From assembly GCA_016235025.1 (NCBI GenBank), contig JACRMV010000005.1:62001-126000 (forward strand): 64,000 nt of DNA, read 5' to 3'. Every line of letters starts with the position of its first letter. Position 1 is the first letter of the stretch. Of the stretch, positions 36,034-44,468 are shown piece by piece. This stretch comes from Rhodocyclales bacterium. GTDB taxonomy: Bacteria > Pseudomonadota > Gammaproteobacteria > Burkholderiales > Rhodocyclaceae. Both the position numbers and the translations under genes were made by a program. The notes beneath the pieces were generated by a model that was not told where the DNA came from, ran no database searches, and was given only the letters and a program-made list of their open reading frames with translations.

Positions 36034-36600
36034 ATGTTGCCGTCTGCTTTTTTTCGTCACGCCATTCTTGTTTTGGCACTCTGCCTGTCGCTGGCGGCAA
36101 GTGCCGGGGATGAAGTGCGGCAGTTGCCTGTTTCGCTCGAAGACTCTTCGGGCCAGCAAATGCGTATTGGAACCCTTATGCTCACCCCGGTCAAGGAGGG
36201 GTGGAGTTATCATTTGAATATGGACAGATCGCGTTTCGAGGAGCGTTTCCTGTCGATGCGGCCTTTCATCTGCCTCGAAGGGCGTGTGTATTCGTTGTGC
36301 CACTTGTCCTATCCCTATCCGTTGGAACGCAGGATTACGAAGACCGATCTCGTTGATCTGGAATACGATCTGCTGTTCATTCAGAAACGTACGGCCGAAT
36401 ATGGCATCGATGCGCACAAGGGCGTCTACTATCGTTTGACATGGAATAATGACCGCATCGAGGGCCGGGTGTATGAGACCGATCTGGATAAACTGGCTGT
36501 CCCCCCCGAAGCTGGCGTGAAGCGGCCTATCGCAGCACAGGATCTGTATGAGGCCGATGCAGGCCGTCATGCCTGGCCGAAAATTGTCATTGGTGATTGA
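36034..36600 (+). CDS. Secreted protein of unknown function
   Basis: 188 residues. N-terminal signal peptide of about 24 residues (ILVLALCLSLAASAG), then a soluble domain with two cysteines 9 apart (FICLEGRVYSLCHL) that could form a disulfide. No family recognised. It starts 28 bases after the MutS-like gene, with CGGAG upstream, and the two are probably co-transcribed. It lacks the N-terminal His pattern of its upstream neighbours. Confidence 0.75.
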   Translation: MLPSAFFRHAILVLALCLSLAASAGDEVRQLPVSLEDSSGQQMRIGTLMLTPVKEGWSYHLNMDRSRFEERFLSMRPFICLEGRVYSLCHLSYPYPLERRITKTDLVDLEYDLLFIQKRTAEYGIDAHKGVYYRLTWNNDRIEGRVYETDLDKLAVPPEAGVKRPIAAQDLYEADAGRHAWPKIVIGD

Positions 36601-36659
36601 GGCGGTCGGATGCTGTGCGTCATCTCTTGTGAACCTTGTCTCTATACCTGTCCCTGCTT

Positions 36660-37913
36660 ATGACTGCGCCGCAATTTACCTTCCTGTTTCTTGCCGCATT
36701 GGCGCTTTCCACTGCACTACGCCTCTGGCTGAGCCTGAGGCATGGGCATCATGTGCGGGTTAACAGCGGTACTGTGCCAGCCGAGTTTGCTGGGCGTATC
36801 GAACTGGCTGACCATCAGCGTGCCGCTAATTACACCGTGGCCAAGGTGCGGCTTGGTCTCATCGATACATTGATCGACGCTGCGTTGTTGCTGGTCCTTA
36901 CCCTGGGTGGCGGCATCGCGGCGATTGATATGGCGCTGAGTGCGATTCTGGGATCGGGGGGCTACCTTCATGACCTGTTGCTCATTGGCAGCGTCGGACT
37001 GACGGGTTTCCTCGTCACCTTGCCGCTGGGACTCTATCGCACATTCCGCCTTGAGGCTGAGTTTGGTTTCAACAAGCTCACCTGGCGCCTGTGGTTTGTC
37101 GATCTTGTGAAAGGCGCACTCCTGACGCTGGTGATCGGGGCGCCGCTGCTGCTTTTCGTTTTGTGGCTGATGCAGGCCATGGGGCCGGCCTGGTGGTTTT
37201 ACGTCTGGCTGTTCTGGCTTGGGTTCAATCTCCTGGTGCTGGTTCTTTATCCGACCGTCATTGCGCCGCTGTTCAATAAATTTTCGCCGCTGGAGGATGC
37301 CGCGCTCAAGCAGCGCATCGAGGCACTGCTGGCGCGTTGCGGGTTCTCATCTTCCGGCCTGTTCGTGATGGACGGCTCGAAGCGTTCGGCGCATGGCAAT
37401 GCCTATTTCACCGGTTTTGGCCGCGCCAAGCGGATCGTTTTTTTCGATACCCTGCTGGATAAATTGACGCCGCAGGAGATCGAGGGCGTGCTGGCGCATG
37501 AACTGGGACATTATCATCATCGCCATGTGTTGAAACGGATTGCCCTGCTCGCCGTCGTCAGTTTCGTTTTGCTGTGGGGCTTGGGACATTTGATCGAACA
37601 GACATGGTTCTATGACGGCTTAAAAGTCGGCGCTGGCGGTACGGCGAAGGGCCTCCTGATGTTCTCGCTGGTGCTTCCGGTGTTCACGTTCCCGCTGTCG
37701 CCGTTGTTGTCGGCACTTTCGCGGCGCGATGAGTATGAAGCGGATGCCTATGCCGCGAAGCAAACGGCGGCCGCTGATCTGGTCAGTGCGCTGGTCAAGC
37801 TTTACCGCGATAACGCGGCGACGCTGACGCCCGATCCGCTGCATTCCCTGTTTTATGATTCGCATCCGCCGGCCAGTCAGCGCATTGCGCGCTTGCGTGC
37901 TGTCTCTATCTGA
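36660..37913 (+). CDS. M48-family (Ste24-type) membrane metalloprotease
   Basis: 417 residues from ATG 36660; an in-frame TTG at 36636 is an alternative. HELGHYHH carries the zinc-binding HExxH motif, and DEYEADAYAA provides the third ligand. Seven or so membrane helices and the sequence EFGFNKLT-like AEFGFNKLTWRLW match CAAX prenyl protease 1-like bacterial enzymes. It is thought to act in inner-membrane protein quality control. The stretch encoding LKVGAGGTAKGLL, between two helices, is an exact copy of the dispersed repeat read in frame. Confidence 0.9.
   Translation: MTAPQFTFLFLAALALSTALRLWLSLRHGHHVRVNSGTVPAEFAGRIELADHQRAANYTVAKVRLGLIDTLIDAALLLVLTLGGGIAAIDMALSAILGSGGYLHDLLLIGSVGLTGFLVTLPLGLYRTFRLEAEFGFNKLTWRLWFVDLVKGALLTLVIGAPLLLFVLWLMQAMGPAWWFYVWLFWLGFNLLVLVLYPTVIAPLFNKFSPLEDAALKQRIEALLARCGFSSSGLFVMDGSKRSAHGNAYFTGFGRAKRIVFFDTLLDKLTPQEIEGVLAHELGHYHHRHVLKRIALLAVVSFVLLWGLGHLIEQTWFYDGLKVGAGGTAKGLLMFSLVLPVFTFPLSPLLSALSRRDEYEADAYAAKQTAAADLVSALVKLYRDNAATLTPDPLHSLFYDSHPPASQRIARLRAVSI
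37622..37648 (+). repeat. Dispersed repeat copy inside the M48 protease gene
   Basis: AAAAGTCGGCGCTGG, CGG, TACGGCGAA: the best full-length copy. It is in frame, encoding KVGAGGTAK in a likely loop between membrane segments. It could be an insertion tolerated by the protein. Confidence 0.75.
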
Positions 37914-37927
37914 AAGGGGGAGTCGTC

Positions 37928-38266
37928 ATGGATCGGATTTGTGAATTGGCGAAAGGGAAATGCAAGCCGTGTGAAGGTGGTGTAGCGCCCCTCGCCGAGG
38001 CTGAAGCGGCGCGTTATCTGGCCGCGCTTTCCGGTTGGCGGCAGCACGGCACAACGATTTCCAAGACCTATCGCTTCAAGAACTATCACGAGACCATGGC
38101 GTTTGTAAATGCCACGGCCTGGATTTCGCACCGCGAGGATCATCACCCCAATCTTGCTGTCGGCTATAACCAATGTACGGCGACCTATACCACGCACGCA
38201 ATTGGCGGCTTGAGCGAGAACGATTTTATCTGTGCGGCCAAGATCGATGCACTTTTTTCCCTGTAA
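37928..38266 (+). CDS. phhB: 4a-hydroxytetrahydrobiopterin dehydratase (pterin-4a-carbinolamine dehydratase)
   Basis: 112 residues, normal length, with AAAGGGGGAG before the ATG. HREDHHPNLAVGYNQ and THAIGGLSENDFICAAKID are the family's active-site blocks. It regenerates the pterin cofactor used by aromatic amino-acid hydroxylases, or in bacteria assists pterin metabolism more widely. No phenylalanine hydroxylase gene is in the window. It is followed 6 bases later by rsgA. Confidence 0.95.
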   Translation: MDRICELAKGKCKPCEGGVAPLAEAEAARYLAALSGWRQHGTTISKTYRFKNYHETMAFVNATAWISHREDHHPNLAVGYNQCTATYTTHAIGGLSENDFICAAKIDALFSL

Positions 38267-38272
38267 CTGCTT

Positions 38273-39139
38273 TTGACGCAGCGCGGTTGCATCGTTGCCG
38301 CCTTCGGCCGGCATTATCAGATCGAGCTGGCCGATGGCCGCCGGGTCAATGGCTTTCCACGCGGCAAAAAAAGCCCTTTTGCAGTGGGCGATGTCGTCGA
38401 CCTGACCGCCGATGGCCAGATTACCGGCCATACGCCACGGCAGAGTTTGCTTTATCGCAGCGATGCGTACCGACAGAAGCTGATTGCAGCCAATGTCACG
38501 CAATTGGTTCTGGTCGTTGCCACCGAGCCCTCGTTTAGCGACTTGTTGCTTACCCGTGCGCTGGTAGCTGCCGAACATCAAGATTTGCATGTATTGATCG
38601 TGCTTAACAAAAGCGATATCACGGCAGAACTGCCCGCAGCGCGTGAAGCTCTGGCACCCTTCTCGGCGCTGGGTTACCGGATCATCGAGTTGTCGGCGCG
38701 GCAGGATGCCCGTTTGCTCAGTCCGCTGTTGCAGGGGGAAACATCTGTCCTGGTTGGACAGTCTGGTATGGGCAAGTCGACATTGATCAACGCGCTGGTA
38801 CCGGAAGCGATGGCCGCCACACGGGAAATCTCGACTGCACTCGACTCCGGAAAGCACACGACAACGCATGCCAGGCTGTATCGCCCTGAAAGTGGATATG
38901 CCCTGATCGATTGCCCCGGTTTGCAGGAATTCGGGCTGGCGCACATGACGCCGGCGGAAATCGAATCAGGTTTTGTTGAGTTCCGTCCTTATATCGGCAC
39001 ATGCCGTTTTCGTGATTGCCGACATGCGGCTGAGCCCGACTGCGCCATTAAAACGGCTGTCGCCAGTGGCACTATTCATCCACGGCGGCTGGAACATTAC
39101 CGCCAATTGATTGCCGAGTCTGCGCATGGATCGCACTGA
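38273..39139 (+). CDS. rsgA: Small ribosomal subunit biogenesis GTPase
   Basis: 288 residues from a TTG start (no ATG is available near the conserved N-terminus). The GTPase motifs are circularly permuted, as in RsgA/YjeQ: G4 NKSD first, then G1 GQSGMGKST, then G3 DCPGLQ. A zinc-binding region CRFRDCRHAAEPDC closes the protein. An OB-fold is expected at the N-terminus. It acts in late 30S ribosome assembly. The 3' end overlaps the WYL gene by 14 bases. Confidence 0.95.
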   Translation: MTQRGCIVAAFGRHYQIELADGRRVNGFPRGKKSPFAVGDVVDLTADGQITGHTPRQSLLYRSDAYRQKLIAANVTQLVLVVATEPSFSDLLLTRALVAAEHQDLHVLIVLNKSDITAELPAAREALAPFSALGYRIIELSARQDARLLSPLLQGETSVLVGQSGMGKSTLINALVPEAMAATREISTALDSGKHTTTHARLYRPESGYALIDCPGLQEFGLAHMTPAEIESGFVEFRPYIGTCRFRDCRHAAEPDCAIKTAVASGTIHPRRLEHYRQLIAESAHGSH

Positions 39140-40106
39140 GCGTTTTTACAAAATCGACCAGATGATCCACGAGCGGCGGCTCGTCAGCTTCGTCGCTTTG
39201 CAAGAGGCGCTGGAAGTGTCGCGCGCCACACTCAAGCGTGATCTCGAATACATGCGTAACCGGCTCAATGCGCCGATCATCTGGGATCGCGATGCCGGCG
39301 GTTATCGATTCGATGCCCTGCATCCTGCGGGTGGTGGGCAGTACGAACTGCCTGGTCTGTGGTTCAACTCCAGTGAGGTGCATGCGTTGCTGACGATGCA
39401 GCATCTGCTGGCCAGTCTCGATCCGGGCGGCATTCTCACACCACACATCCAGCCGCTGATGGCGCGCCTCAATAGTCTGCTGGGGACGGCACACAATGCC
39501 GCCGAGGAGGTCCGGCGGCGTGTTCTGATCGTCGGCTTGGGTAAGCGTGAACTGAAGCTCGCTCATTTCGAAAAAGTCGGCTCGGCACTGCTGCGACGCA
39601 AGCAACTGACGATCACCTACTTTGCCCGCGGCAGTGGAGAAACGACTGTGCGCGAGGTTTCGCCGCAGCGCCTGGTGTATTACCGCGAGAACTGGTACCT
39701 GGATGCATGGTGTCATCTGCGGCAGGGCGTGCGAAATTTTGCACTGGACTCAATACAGCAGGCGGAAGTGCTTGAAATCAAGGCACGGGAAGTTTCCAGG
39801 CGTGCCATGAACGAAACACTCGGCCCTGGCTACGGTATTTTCTCAGGCGGCGCGCTGAAGCTGGCAAAACTGCGCTTCTCGCCAGAAAGGGCGCGCTGGG
39901 TGGCGCAGGAGTCCTGGCACCTGAAGCAGAAAGGGAAGTTTGCTGCAGATGGCTCATGGCTGCTGGAATTCCCCTACGCCGATCATCGTGAGTTGCTGAT
40001 GGATATTCTGAAGTTCGGCGTCGACGTCGAGGTTCTGGCACCCGCAGACCTGCGCTCGCGTGTTGCGCACGAGATTGAATGCATGAAGACCATGTATGAA
40101 CGATGA
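39126..40106 (+). CDS. WYL-domain transcriptional regulator
   Basis: 326 residues. An N-terminal helix-turn-helix of the DeoR/HTH_11 type (RLVSFVALQEALEVSRATLKRDLEYM) is followed by a WYL domain; the diagnostic stretch is YYRENWYLDAWCHLR. Such proteins bind DNA and sense nucleic-acid or small-molecule ligands. Many regulate defence or DNA-damage genes, but none are near. It overlaps rsgA by 14 bases and lies 57 bases before the methyltransferase, so it may be read through from rsgA. Confidence 0.88.
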   Translation: MDRTERFYKIDQMIHERRLVSFVALQEALEVSRATLKRDLEYMRNRLNAPIIWDRDAGGYRFDALHPAGGGQYELPGLWFNSSEVHALLTMQHLLASLDPGGILTPHIQPLMARLNSLLGTAHNAAEEVRRRVLIVGLGKRELKLAHFEKVGSALLRRKQLTITYFARGSGETTVREVSPQRLVYYRENWYLDAWCHLRQGVRNFALDSIQQAEVLEIKAREVSRRAMNETLGPGYGIFSGGALKLAKLRFSPERARWVAQESWHLKQKGKFAADGSWLLEFPYADHRELLMDILKFGVDVEVLAPADLRSRVAHEIECMKTMYER

Positions 40107-40163
40107 TGTTTTACCCATGAAATTCGATAGATTGGGCAAGTCGAAGGCCGGAATGAAATAAAC

Positions 40164-41189
40164 ATGCAAGAGGTCGAGAGCAAATCGGAAGCCCCGATCC
40201 ATGTCCCCTATGCCTCGGTGGCGTCGGTGCAGGCGCAGAGCTTGCTCGACCTGCACTATGACGTCGGTGGCAATTTGTACAAGATGTGGGCCAGCCCGCG
40301 CTCCGTGATACGGGCGATTCTGCTGGGTTGGGCTCGCTCCGGACATCCGGCGCAGCTTCATTATGGATGGGACTTAAAGCACGCCGCTTCGCTGGATGCT
40401 GCCATTCGTGAAACTGCATGCAGGGCTGTGCGATTGCTGCAGCTTGAAAATGTCCCCGGTGCAAAAGTGTTCGAGCCAGGATGTGGCATAGGCGGTGCTA
40501 CGACCGTGGCTGCCAGGCTATTGCCCCAGGCACGGATTATCGGGATGTCTCTGGTGGCGTCGCAAATGGCAACGGCGCATGCACGTGCCGAGGCGATGGG
40601 CATCGGGAATGTCGATTTTCGCGTTTGCAATTACCTTTCGACTCCGTTTGCTGCCGAAGAAATTGATGGCGTGTTCGCCATCGAGTCGCTGTGTTACACG
40701 CCACAAGGGGAACGGGATGCCCTGTTTCGTGAAATGTCTCGCATCCTTCGACCTGGCGGCCGGTTGGTGATACTGGACGGATGTACCAAGCGGACAGCCC
40801 GGGATGGCCAGGAAGCGGCTTATGTGAGCGACGTACTGGCGGGCTGGACTTTTCCTCTGCCTTGTACGTCCGATCAGCTCAAGGTCCACGCAACAGCCGC
40901 CGGATTGGAACTGCTGCAACAGGAGGAGGTTACGCATCAGGTCTACGAGTCTGCACGACGGATAGCGCAGATTGGGCGCTATCTTTTGCAGCCACTGGCT
41001 TGGCTTGCCCGCATTCCGGGATTGGGCGGGATGCTGAAGCCCCTCGGTTTTGGCTCGGCTGGACATGCACGATGTTTTATCGCGGCTTGCGTTTCGCAAC
41101 TGTCAGTTTTCGATAGGGGCCTGGGAGGCTATTACCTGCATGTTTTCCGCAAGCCCGATGCCGTACCAGGGTTGCGGACTTCTTGGTAA
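40164..41189 (+). CDS. Class I SAM-dependent methyltransferase
   Basis: 341 residues. VFEPGCGIGGATTVAARLLP is motif I of the SAM-binding fold, and EMSRILRPGGRLVILDG the post-II/III region. The overall layout resembles UbiE/tocopherol- and cyclopropane-synthase-like small-molecule methyltransferases. The substrate is unknown. The C-terminal third has a hydrophobic segment (YLLQPLAWLARIPGLGGML). It lies downstream of a WYL regulator; whether that regulator controls it cannot be said. Confidence 0.82.
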   Translation: MQEVESKSEAPIHVPYASVASVQAQSLLDLHYDVGGNLYKMWASPRSVIRAILLGWARSGHPAQLHYGWDLKHAASLDAAIRETACRAVRLLQLENVPGAKVFEPGCGIGGATTVAARLLPQARIIGMSLVASQMATAHARAEAMGIGNVDFRVCNYLSTPFAAEEIDGVFAIESLCYTPQGERDALFREMSRILRPGGRLVILDGCTKRTARDGQEAAYVSDVLAGWTFPLPCTSDQLKVHATAAGLELLQQEEVTHQVYESARRIAQIGRYLLQPLAWLARIPGLGGMLKPLGFGSAGHARCFIAACVSQLSVFDRGLGGYYLHVFRKPDAVPGLRTSW

Positions 41190-41475
41190 AAGGCACTGAT
41201 TAACGCGGTCCGGCAGGCGGGTCATTTCTTGCCAGCACTCCCGCTGTGGCTACCGTAAAAATGAGTCTTCTTTATGATAGATTGGCTAAAAAGCCACGCG
41301 GCGGGGTGCGATCGCCCGCGAGCGTGTTCAGAATTGGAAAATGAGGAACGTTAATCAATATCTCAGTTTCATGCGTCTGCATATGCGGCGCAGGTTTTTT
41401 TCATGCAGAGATGGTTTGGTCGCCAAGGGCGACATGGATTGATACTTGAAGAAGGCGAATAAAGGAGAGCAGGTG
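41190..41475. other. 286-base intergenic region before the CoA-transferase
   Basis: No gene supported. It contains a 7-base inverted repeat, TCTGCAT (41376-41382) and ATGCAGA (41403-41409), separated by a 20-base loop that holds a run of seven T. This could be a weak terminator or a regulatory hairpin. AT-rich DNA at about 41265-41280 may hold a promoter, without clear hexamers. No FNR-type box was found. Confidence 0.3.
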
Positions 41476-42804
41476 ATGGACTTGGATAAAATGTTGTGTG
41501 AAAAGAAGCGTAGCGCTGCAGAAGTGGCGGCAATGGTTGAATCAGGTTGGACAGTTGACTATGGATTTTCGATCAGCCAGCCCGATGTCTTTGATGCGGC
41601 TCTCGCAATGCGCAGGGATGCATTGCAGAATGTCCGCATCAGAAATGCCATCTCAGTAAAATCGCGCAAGGTACTGGAGGTTGACCCGGAGCAGCAGCAT
41701 TTTCATGTCGAAAACTGGCATTTTTCGGCTTATGATCGCAAACAGTATGACGAGGGAGTGACCAGCTATATTCCTTTCAACTTCGGTGAGGGGCCGCGCT
41801 TGTATCGGGAATATCTCGATGTGGATCTGGCGGTACTCAAGACTACACCGATGGACAAGCATGGGTTCTTCAATTTCGGCGCCACAGCCAGCTACTTGCG
41901 TGCGGTGTGCGACAAGGCGCGCCGGATCGTGGTGGAAACGAGTACGGCTATGCCAGCTTGTTATGGCGTCGAGAATGTCGTTCATATATCCGAGGTGGCG
42001 GCAGTGATCGAAGGCGATAACGCCCCGATGGCGGAGTTGCCGAATACACCGATATCAGATGTCGATCGACGGGTTGCGGAATTCATCATTCCCGAAATTG
42101 AGGATGGAGCCTGCCTTCAGATTGGCATCGGCGGGATGCCGAATGCCGTGTGTAGCGCATTGGCGCATGCCTCGGTGAAAGACCTCGGCATTCATACTGA
42201 AATGTTTGTCGACGGAATGGTTGACCTGGTGGAGTCAGGTCGGGTAACCGGATTACGCAAGCAGACCTATCGTGGCAAGATTGTTTTCACCTTCGCACTG
42301 GGGACGCAGCGCACTTACGACTTTATCGATGGCAATGAGATGTGCATGAGCTTGCCAGTGGATGAGACCAACCTTACCGAGAACATTGCCCGGAATCGCA
42401 AGGTTGTCTCGATCAACAATGCGATGCAGATTGATCTCATGGGGCAGGTAGCCTCGGAAAGTGCGGGCTTCAAGCATCGATCCGGTACCGGGGGGCAGCT
42501 CCAGTTTGTGCGTGGGGCGGTCATGTCCGAAGGTGGAAAGTCATTTATGTGCCTTTCCTCACGATATATGAAAGGAAAGCAGCCGCAATCACGCATTGTG
42601 GTCGGACATCCTCCCGGCACGGTAATCACCACGCCACGTACCGATGTGATGTACGTGGTCACCGAGTTTGGCATTGTCAATCTGAAAGGCAAAAGCGTGC
42701 CGGATCGGGTCAAGGCGTTGATTGGTATTGCTCACCCCGACGATCGCGAGATACTGGAAAGGCAAGCACGGGAAAGCGGACTGCTGCCCCGGCGGTTTTT
42801 GTGA
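41476..42804 (+). CDS. Acetyl-CoA hydrolase/transferase family CoA-transferase
   Basis: 442 residues. ATG 41476 is preceded by AAAGGAGAGCAGG. The catalytic glutamate is in GIHTEMFVDGMVDL, and the CoA-binding GIGGMPNAV precedes it. Members include 4-hydroxybutyrate CoA-transferase, butyryl-CoA:acetate and succinyl-CoA:acetate CoA-transferases; the sequence does not decide among them. It would activate a short carboxylic or hydroxy acid by swapping CoA. The next gene, an orphan PmoC-like protein, begins 14 bases later, so the two are probably one operon. If the monooxygenase uses short alkanes, this enzyme could activate the resulting acid; this is inference. Confidence 0.88.
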   Translation: MDLDKMLCEKKRSAAEVAAMVESGWTVDYGFSISQPDVFDAALAMRRDALQNVRIRNAISVKSRKVLEVDPEQQHFHVENWHFSAYDRKQYDEGVTSYIPFNFGEGPRLYREYLDVDLAVLKTTPMDKHGFFNFGATASYLRAVCDKARRIVVETSTAMPACYGVENVVHISEVAAVIEGDNAPMAELPNTPISDVDRRVAEFIIPEIEDGACLQIGIGGMPNAVCSALAHASVKDLGIHTEMFVDGMVDLVESGRVTGLRKQTYRGKIVFTFALGTQRTYDFIDGNEMCMSLPVDETNLTENIARNRKVVSINNAMQIDLMGQVASESAGFKHRSGTGGQLQFVRGAVMSEGGKSFMCLSSRYMKGKQPQSRIVVGHPPGTVITTPRTDVMYVVTEFGIVNLKGKSVPDRVKALIGIAHPDDREILERQARESGLLPRRFL

Positions 42805-42818
42805 CCTGAAGCACAAGC

Positions 42819-43538
42819 ATGAAACGTGATGCCTTGATTACGAAGACTGCTTGGGCAGTCGAGCAAGGTTCACTTCTGCTTTCTGTGGCAGGTGTTGCCG
42901 TCATGCTCTTGGTTGGCTTGTATCTGGCAGGCTGGATTGGCAATGAGACAGCCGCAGGTTCACGGGAATCTTTCTCGCCCGGAAGCATGTTTGGTTATCT
43001 GCCGATATGGCTAGCGGAAGCCATGTTCACGTTGGTTTTATGGCGCCGGATATGGCAGACGCAGAATATGGCGAATATGGCTGCCGGTGGCGACAAGCGC
43101 GTATCGCAAGCCTTTCTTCTCATGATCTGGCTGAGCCTTGATTTACTCATGGTTGTTTTTGGGGGCGGCTTGCTTGCGCATATGGATACTCCTTGGGTGC
43201 AGATGAGTACTGCGGCTATCAGCCCTGCGCATGTGGTGACTTTTATTGCCGTAATGCCGGCATATATCATCTTTGGAGTTTCATCCTGGCTGTTTGCCTG
43301 TACTCGGCTACCTGAGTTTGCTAAGGGGAATCTCGACCATTTCCTGATTGTCACCATTGCTCCCTTCATGTTTCTGCCAGCTTTCGATCCGCAAGACTTG
43401 ATCCATTCGCTCGATCAAAACAATAATTTGTACTTGGTTATCTACTGGATCATAACAATCGCCTGGGTTGTCAATGTTGGTTGGTTGTTCACGAAACTAT
43501 TTCGCTATGCGTTGCTCCAATTTCCGAGGAGCGGGTAG
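42819..43538 (+). CDS. Orphan PmoC/AmoC-like membrane protein with altered copper ligands
   Basis: 239 residues, about six helices. It aligns with PmoC at 26151 over the core: AHMDTPWVQMSTAAISPAHV with QDASWHQ...TPSHIV, then FGVSSWLFACTRLPEFA with FGVGSFLYAMTRLPKFA. At the CuC site Asp123 and His138 are kept, but the middle His is Val127, and two residues between are missing. At the CuD site Asn is replaced by Gln192, the first His is kept (His196), and the second is Trp210. It is therefore unlikely to hold the normal copper sites. No pmoA or pmoB accompanies it. It may be a regulatory, assembly or stress-related relative. Weak ribosome binding site; coupled to the CoA-transferase. Confidence 0.8.
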   Translation: MKRDALITKTAWAVEQGSLLLSVAGVAVMLLVGLYLAGWIGNETAAGSRESFSPGSMFGYLPIWLAEAMFTLVLWRRIWQTQNMANMAAGGDKRVSQAFLLMIWLSLDLLMVVFGGGLLAHMDTPWVQMSTAAISPAHVVTFIAVMPAYIIFGVSSWLFACTRLPEFAKGNLDHFLIVTIAPFMFLPAFDPQDLIHSLDQNNNLYLVIYWIITIAWVVNVGWLFTKLFRYALLQFPRSG

Positions 43539-43648
43539 AGACGAGCGTTGAAAATAAGAGCCGGTGGAGGTGCCGGGCGGATTTTGACGCATGCTAGAGA
43601 AGCAAGAAGACGGGATATACTTGCCACGAAATAATGAAGGAGGCGGCA

Positions 43649-44422
43649 ATGGTTGATACAACAATTCATTCTGCACAGTGTCTTGCAGATACTGAGTTAC
43701 GGAAGATTGGTTTCTGGAGTCCGTTTCGCTGGCTGCGGAAGGGATGGACGGATCTGAGGCATAGTCTCTGGGCCAGTTTGACGCATGGGTTGATTATTAC
43801 GGCGATGGGGTGGATTGTTCTTATGTTTACCAGCAGCCATCTGTACATGTTCACAGCGGCTATTTCAGGCTTTTTACTCATCAGCCCGGTAATGACGGCA
43901 GGCGTGTATGAGTTGTCGCGCAGCAGGGAGTTGGGGCGACCGCCAACTTTCGATGTGTCACTTGCCAGCTTGAAGAAGAATGGCGGCAGCCTGATGCGCT
44001 TTGCCATGATTTTGGTGCCGTTAATTTTCGTCTGGCTTGGGTTGTCAGGCTTGGTTTTTAAGGATTTCTTCGGCGGAGATATGCCCGCTATGTCAGGGGC
44101 TATTTACCAAACATCTTGGCATGCTGGCGGGATGGGGTTTATTCTGACCTATGGCGCTGTCGGGGGGGTTATTGCCGTGATGGCATTTGTTGTATCGGTC
44201 ATATCGGTACCCATGATTATGGATCGTGGTGTAGCTCCTGCGACCGCCATGCTGACCAGCGCCAAGGTCGTCTGGCTGAACCTTCCGGCCATGTTGCATT
44301 GGGCTGTTCTGCTTGCAGTACTGACGGTGGTTGGATTTGCAACCCAGTTGTGGGCGATGATCGTGATTATCCCCTGGCTTGGGCATGCGACTTGGCATGC
44401 CTATCGAGATACTGTCGGCTGA
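43649..44422 (+). CDS. DUF2189-type integral membrane protein
   Basis: 257 residues. ATG 43649 follows AAGGAGGCGGC. Six or so membrane helices. The features match DUF2189 proteins common in proteobacteria: an N-terminal FWSPFRWLRKGWTDLRHSLWASLTHG, GFLLISPVMTAGVYELSR, and PATAMLTSAKVVWLNLPAMLHWA in the second half. The function of the family is unknown; some members lie near cytochrome oxidase or copper genes. It is 110 bases after the PmoC-like gene, probably in the same transcription unit. Confidence 0.82.
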   Translation: MVDTTIHSAQCLADTELRKIGFWSPFRWLRKGWTDLRHSLWASLTHGLIITAMGWIVLMFTSSHLYMFTAAISGFLLISPVMTAGVYELSRSRELGRPPTFDVSLASLKKNGGSLMRFAMILVPLIFVWLGLSGLVFKDFFGGDMPAMSGAIYQTSWHAGGMGFILTYGAVGGVIAVMAFVVSVISVPMIMDRGVAPATAMLTSAKVVWLNLPAMLHWAVLLAVLTVVGFATQLWAMIVIIPWLGHATWHAYRDTVG

Positions 44423-44468
44423 TTCGGCCTTGCCAGAGGTCGTTCGTTACCTTGTTGGCGAACAGGTC

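Noticed and set aside
39571-39596. AAAAAGTCGGCTCGGCACTG in the WYL gene
   Set aside because: Only the first ten bases match the repeat; not counted.
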